Positions 61,089-64,000 of a DNA stretch of 64,000 nt are shown one piece after another (position 1 is the stretch's first letter; each line of letters opens with the position of its first letter). This stretch comes from Lachnospiraceae bacterium UBA4364 (GTDB lineage: Bacteria; Bacillota; Clostridia; Lachnospirales; Lachnospiraceae): NCBI GenBank assembly GCA_002393955.1, contig DGSK01000003.1:44013-108012 (forward strand), given 5' to 3'. The notes under the pieces were generated by a model, which was not told the DNA's origin, did not search any database, and saw nothing but the letters and a program-made list of their open reading frames with translations. The position numbers were made by a program, and so were the translations under genes.

Positions 61089-62207
61089 ATGTCAGATTAT
61101 TTCGGAAAAGATGTCCCAAAGTTAGGTTTTGGTCTGATGAGACTGCCACACAAGGCGATCATGACGGATGTGGAACAGGTCAAAACGATGGTGGATCTGT
61201 TCCTTGATGCGGGATTCACATATTTTGATACCGCCTTTGTGTACCCGGGGTCGGAAGCGGCCATAAGAAAAGCTCTTGTGGACCGCTATCCCAGAGAACA
61301 GTACACACTATGTACCAAGATAAACGCCTTTTTGATGGCACCCACGGAAAAGGCGGCAAAACAACAGTTCTATACCAGTCTGGAAAGAACGGGTGCCGGA
61401 TTCTTTGATTATTATCTGTTACATGCCCTGATGGAAAATAATTATAAAAAGTATGACAAGTTCCACCTCTGGGATTTTGTGAAGGAGCAGAAAGAGAAGG
61501 GACTTATCAAGCATTTCGGTTTTTCTTACCATGCAGGACCAGAACTATTGGAGCAGATCCTGACAGAACATCCGGAGGTCGATTTTATTCAGCTGCAGAT
61601 CAATTATGCGGACTGGGAAAATCCCAAGGTGGTATCGCGGGCTAATTATGAAATGGCCAGAAAACATGGCAAGTCGATAACTGTCATGGAACCGGTCAAA
61701 GGCGGGGCGCTTGCCAATCCCCCCAAGGAAGTAAAGAAACTTTTCAAGGACTATCATCCCGACATGTCTTATGCCTCATGGGCAATCAGATTTGTGGCAT
61801 CTCTTGACGGTATCATCACGGTTCTTTCCGGTATGAGCAACATACAGCAGATGGAAGACAACATTTCTTATATGAAAGATTTTAAACCTCTGAATGAAGA
61901 AGAGCAGAGGATAATACAGGAGGCACAGAGGATAATCGGCCATTCGGCAACGATTCCGTGCACAGCCTGCCATTACTGCGTGGATGGATGTCCGAAGCAG
62001 ATACGCATCCCGGATATTTTTTCGGCAATGAACAAGGAGATTGGCAACGGGCAGGCAGAAGAAGCAAAAACGGCTTACTTTAATGCTGCGGCTGAAGGTC
62101 ACCGGGCCTCTGACTGTATAGAATGCAGACAGTGTGAGAGAGCCTGTCCTCAGCATCTTTCCATAACGGACAATCTAAAGACGGCTGCTAAGATGTTTGA
62201 GAATTAA
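61089..62207 (+). CDS. Aldo/keto reductase with C-terminal 2[4Fe-4S] ferredoxin domain
   Basis: This protein of about 372 residues has an aldo/keto reductase barrel: 'LGFGLMRLP', 'YFDTAFVYPGSEAAIRKAL', 'LCTKIN' (catalytic Lys), 'YYLLHALMENNYKKYD' and 'IQLQINYADW'. The C-terminal part has two Cys clusters, 'CTACHYCVDGCP' and 'CIECRQCERACP', for [4Fe-4S] clusters. This fusion is common in anaerobes and probably couples ferredoxin-level electrons to a substrate not yet known. The ATG at 61089 has AAAGGAGGG upstream, so the longer frame from 61065 is not used. Confidence 0.94.
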   Translation: MSDYFGKDVPKLGFGLMRLPHKAIMTDVEQVKTMVDLFLDAGFTYFDTAFVYPGSEAAIRKALVDRYPREQYTLCTKINAFLMAPTEKAAKQQFYTSLERTGAGFFDYYLLHALMENNYKKYDKFHLWDFVKEQKEKGLIKHFGFSYHAGPELLEQILTEHPEVDFIQLQINYADWENPKVVSRANYEMARKHGKSITVMEPVKGGALANPPKEVKKLFKDYHPDMSYASWAIRFVASLDGIITVLSGMSNIQQMEDNISYMKDFKPLNEEEQRIIQEAQRIIGHSATIPCTACHYCVDGCPKQIRIPDIFSAMNKEIGNGQAEEAKTAYFNAAAEGHRASDCIECRQCERACPQHLSITDNLKTAAKMFEN

Positions 62208-62427
62208 TTCTGAATCTTTTATTTTTCCGGGTATGATTCAGGTAAGCAGCAGGATTTATAGTTGGGATACTTTCTTCGAGATGTCCAAGACAATTAATCC
62301 TCTGGGGGGATTTGACACGGTACTGTCCGAGCTGCAGCGTGATGATATCCTTGCAGGAAGAAAACGGGCTATCGGTGCGCTTCGGCATGTGGGAAGGATA
62401 AGTCCTTACTATATTGTACAGACAATA

Positions 62428-62436
62428 TGTTATAAT
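62428..62436 (+). promoter_or_regulatory. Extended -10 promoter of the Wzz-like gene
   Basis: TGTTATAAT (62428-62436) is a perfect extended -10 about 70 nt before the start codon. No good -35 at normal spacing was found. Confidence 0.55.
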
Positions 62437-62506
62437 AATGATGTTTGTTTGGAGATATCCCGGAAAAATCTTCTGAAATATATAGGGGGGAATGGAGGAC
62501 GAAGGT

Positions 62507-63979
62507 ATGCCGCAGGATGATAGGAGTAGGGAATTAAATGATGGGGAAAGGGAAATCGATCTGATAGAGCTCCTTGCCTATCTTGTAAGGCATAGCCGTA
62601 TTCTTATAATTGCTTTGATCACAGGTCTTATAATAGGCTGTGCTGTTTCCGCGGGAAGCTATTTTTACCACCGGATATTTGGCGGTGATGCAGACCAGGC
62701 GGTGTTGAACAAGGCTAACAGCAGTCTGGCCAGTGAGCAGGAATACCTTCAAAATGGGATACTTCCTAATATTGATCCATATGCTGAGGGTTTTGCATCT
62801 GCAAATGTGTTTGTGGAGTCTGAAGATGCCGGTTTTTCTCTTTCCATAGGTGCGGATAATACCGTTTCATACACCAATACGATAGATAATCAGATCATGC
62901 AGGAATACGGACGCTTTGTAAATGGTTCTATTGCTTTTGACAGCCTGGCAGAAGAGATGGATACCAAAGCATCATATATTGCTCAGACTGTAAGCTTTTC
63001 GTCTAATGATACGAATGGTTACTTTACAGTCAGTGTGAGGCACATTGATGAGGAATCGGCAGAAAGGGTATTGGATTATGTTCTGGAACAGCTGCAAAAC
63101 CAGCAGCAGGTATTAAGTGTAAATCTTCCCCCGCATTCCCTAAGTATTTCTGACAAGGTTGTGGTTACAAGGGTAGACTCTTCACTTTTTCCTGGGGATG
63201 ATCTTTCTAAGAAAGAGATTACGGATGCCAGCTTTAAGAATTCATACACACTTGCATCGGAAGAAAGGATTGCAAAGCTCAGGACCTATATCGCAAACAG
63301 GCAGAGGATAGTGAATAAGAAGACGGTTCTTATGGGAGGTGGTGTCGGACTGTTTTCGGTGCTGATGATCCTGTCTCTTAAGGCAATTCTTTCCGGGGTG
63401 CTGCTTTCCGAAAAGAGTGCCGAGTCGTATCTTGGCACTATGTCTATGATTGCCTTTCCACATAGCAGAAATATGAAGAAGCGCAGATGGTATGACCATA
63501 TTGCAGACAATCTTCTTGGAGTATCATATGGTGTGTCCGATAATCAGATATATCAGGCCCTGGCAGAAATCCTGTATACACACTTTATGAAGCTTGATCA
63601 TGCACGTCCCGGAGAGAGCATCGGTGAAAAGAAGATGAGGGAAGTTTACTCTGAAACCGGAAGTCTGAGTGATGTTCGTGATGCTGTCAAGGGAATGAAA
63701 CTGAAAAAAAGACGTTTCCTGATAATGGCTGACAGTCTTCCGGAGGGGGAAGCAAAACGCCTGGCAAAGTATCTGAATAAAGATGACCTTCCGGGGATGG
63801 AGTTTGACTGCATGGAGCAGTTTCGTGAATGCTATGAAACCATTGATAGGATTCACGATGCGGACTATGTGATATTATGTGTCAAAATCGGTAAAAGCAG
63901 CCAGATGACACTGAGGAAGTTCCTGCAGACACTGAAGCTGTATAGAAAATCAATATTCGGTGTAGTGGTGTTTAATTAA
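62507..63979 (+). CDS. Wzz/YveK-type polysaccharide chain-length protein with BY-kinase-like tail
   Basis: The protein (about 490 residues) has the Wzz layout: cytosolic start 'EIDLIELLAYLVRHSRILIIALITGLIIGC' with the first helix, an extracellular region of about 220 residues, and a second helix ('VLMGGGVGLFSVLMILSLKAIL'). A further ~170 cytosolic residues end in 'DADYVILCVKIGKSSQMTLRKFL' and 'IFGVVVFN', resembling the end of a bacterial tyrosine kinase domain, but no Walker A is present. It is probably part of an exopolysaccharide locus continuing past the window. ATG 62507 with GGAGG eight bases upstream is preferred over ATG 62492. Confidence 0.85.
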   Translation: MPQDDRSRELNDGEREIDLIELLAYLVRHSRILIIALITGLIIGCAVSAGSYFYHRIFGGDADQAVLNKANSSLASEQEYLQNGILPNIDPYAEGFASANVFVESEDAGFSLSIGADNTVSYTNTIDNQIMQEYGRFVNGSIAFDSLAEEMDTKASYIAQTVSFSSNDTNGYFTVSVRHIDEESAERVLDYVLEQLQNQQQVLSVNLPPHSLSISDKVVVTRVDSSLFPGDDLSKKEITDASFKNSYTLASEERIAKLRTYIANRQRIVNKKTVLMGGGVGLFSVLMILSLKAILSGVLLSEKSAESYLGTMSMIAFPHSRNMKKRRWYDHIADNLLGVSYGVSDNQIYQALAEILYTHFMKLDHARPGESIGEKKMREVYSETGSLSDVRDAVKGMKLKKRRFLIMADSLPEGEAKRLAKYLNKDDLPGMEFDCMEQFRECYETIDRIHDADYVILCVKIGKSSQMTLRKFLQTLKLYRKSIFGVVVFN

Positions 63980-64000
63980 TTAACTAAAACTTCCCACATA

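Noticed and set aside
62197..62520. 107-codon ORF between the aldo/keto reductase and the Wzz-like gene
   Set aside because: No ribosome site, no recognisable protein pattern, and it contains the extended -10 promoter of the next gene.

Overview
The window looks like chromosomal DNA of a Gram-positive, anaerobic, Lachnospiraceae-type Firmicute (Butyrivibrio/Lachnospira-like). This is inferred from the gene complement: glgC/glgD pair, spoVG, DnaD/DnaI-type primosome genes, the spoVG-pth-mfd neighbourhood, lipoboxes, strong GGAGG ribosome sites, Rpn-family genes and a type II-A CRISPR system. No tRNA or rRNA gene was seen. Species cannot be named from sequence alone.

Layout. 1-5.5 kb: the end of a giant cytosolic protein with three repeated, possibly papain-like modules. 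5.6-13.4 kb: a signalling operon (hybrid histidine kinase, response regulator, HD-GYP phosphodiesterase) in which kinase and phosphodiesterase share a similar N-terminal membrane domain. 13.7-17.2 kb: MacAB-type efflux operon. 17.3-22.1 kb: DegV, GNAT acetyltransferase, lipoprotein, nucleotidyltransferase, MurC. 22.2-25 kb: DnaD-like and DnaI-like primosome genes behind two abutting perfect DnaA boxes, separated by a strongly structured intergenic element, part of which recurs elsewhere. 25.2-34 kb: prs, glgC, glgD, spoVG, pth and mfd, an echo of the Bacillus spoVG-glmU-prs-ctc-pth-mfd block. 34-37 kb: a repeat-rich zinc-ribbon membrane protein and a CgeB-like glycosyltransferase.

37.1-44.3 kb: a complete, AT-rich type II-A CRISPR-Cas locus. 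A tracrRNA gene lies antisense upstream of cas9, followed by cas9-cas1-cas2-csn2, a short leader ending in ATTTGAG, and 13 repeats with 12 spacers. An Rpn-family nuclease gene follows. At 45.7-46.2 kb is the most unexpected object: a 524-bp segment with terminal inverted repeats and a perfect 9-bp direct repeat (TTTATTTAA) on both sides, almost filled by one 149-codon Cys-rich reading frame. It looks like a small non-autonomous mobile element inserted exactly at the stop codon of a GH5 glycosidase gene.

46.2-52 kb: GH5 enzyme, HAD phosphatase, LtaS-like sulfatase-fold enzyme and a DUF3810 protein. 52.2-53.2 kb: a HigB/HigA-type toxin-antitoxin pair followed by a frameshifted Rpn remnant. 53.2-60 kb: a five-gene family-5 peptide/nickel-type ABC importer, its promoter region carrying a G8 tract, followed by two paralogous SAM methyltransferases. 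60-64 kb: cysK behind two GGTAT/ATACC palindromes, a ferredoxin-domain aldo/keto reductase and a Wzz-type polysaccharide protein with a degenerate BY-kinase-like tail.
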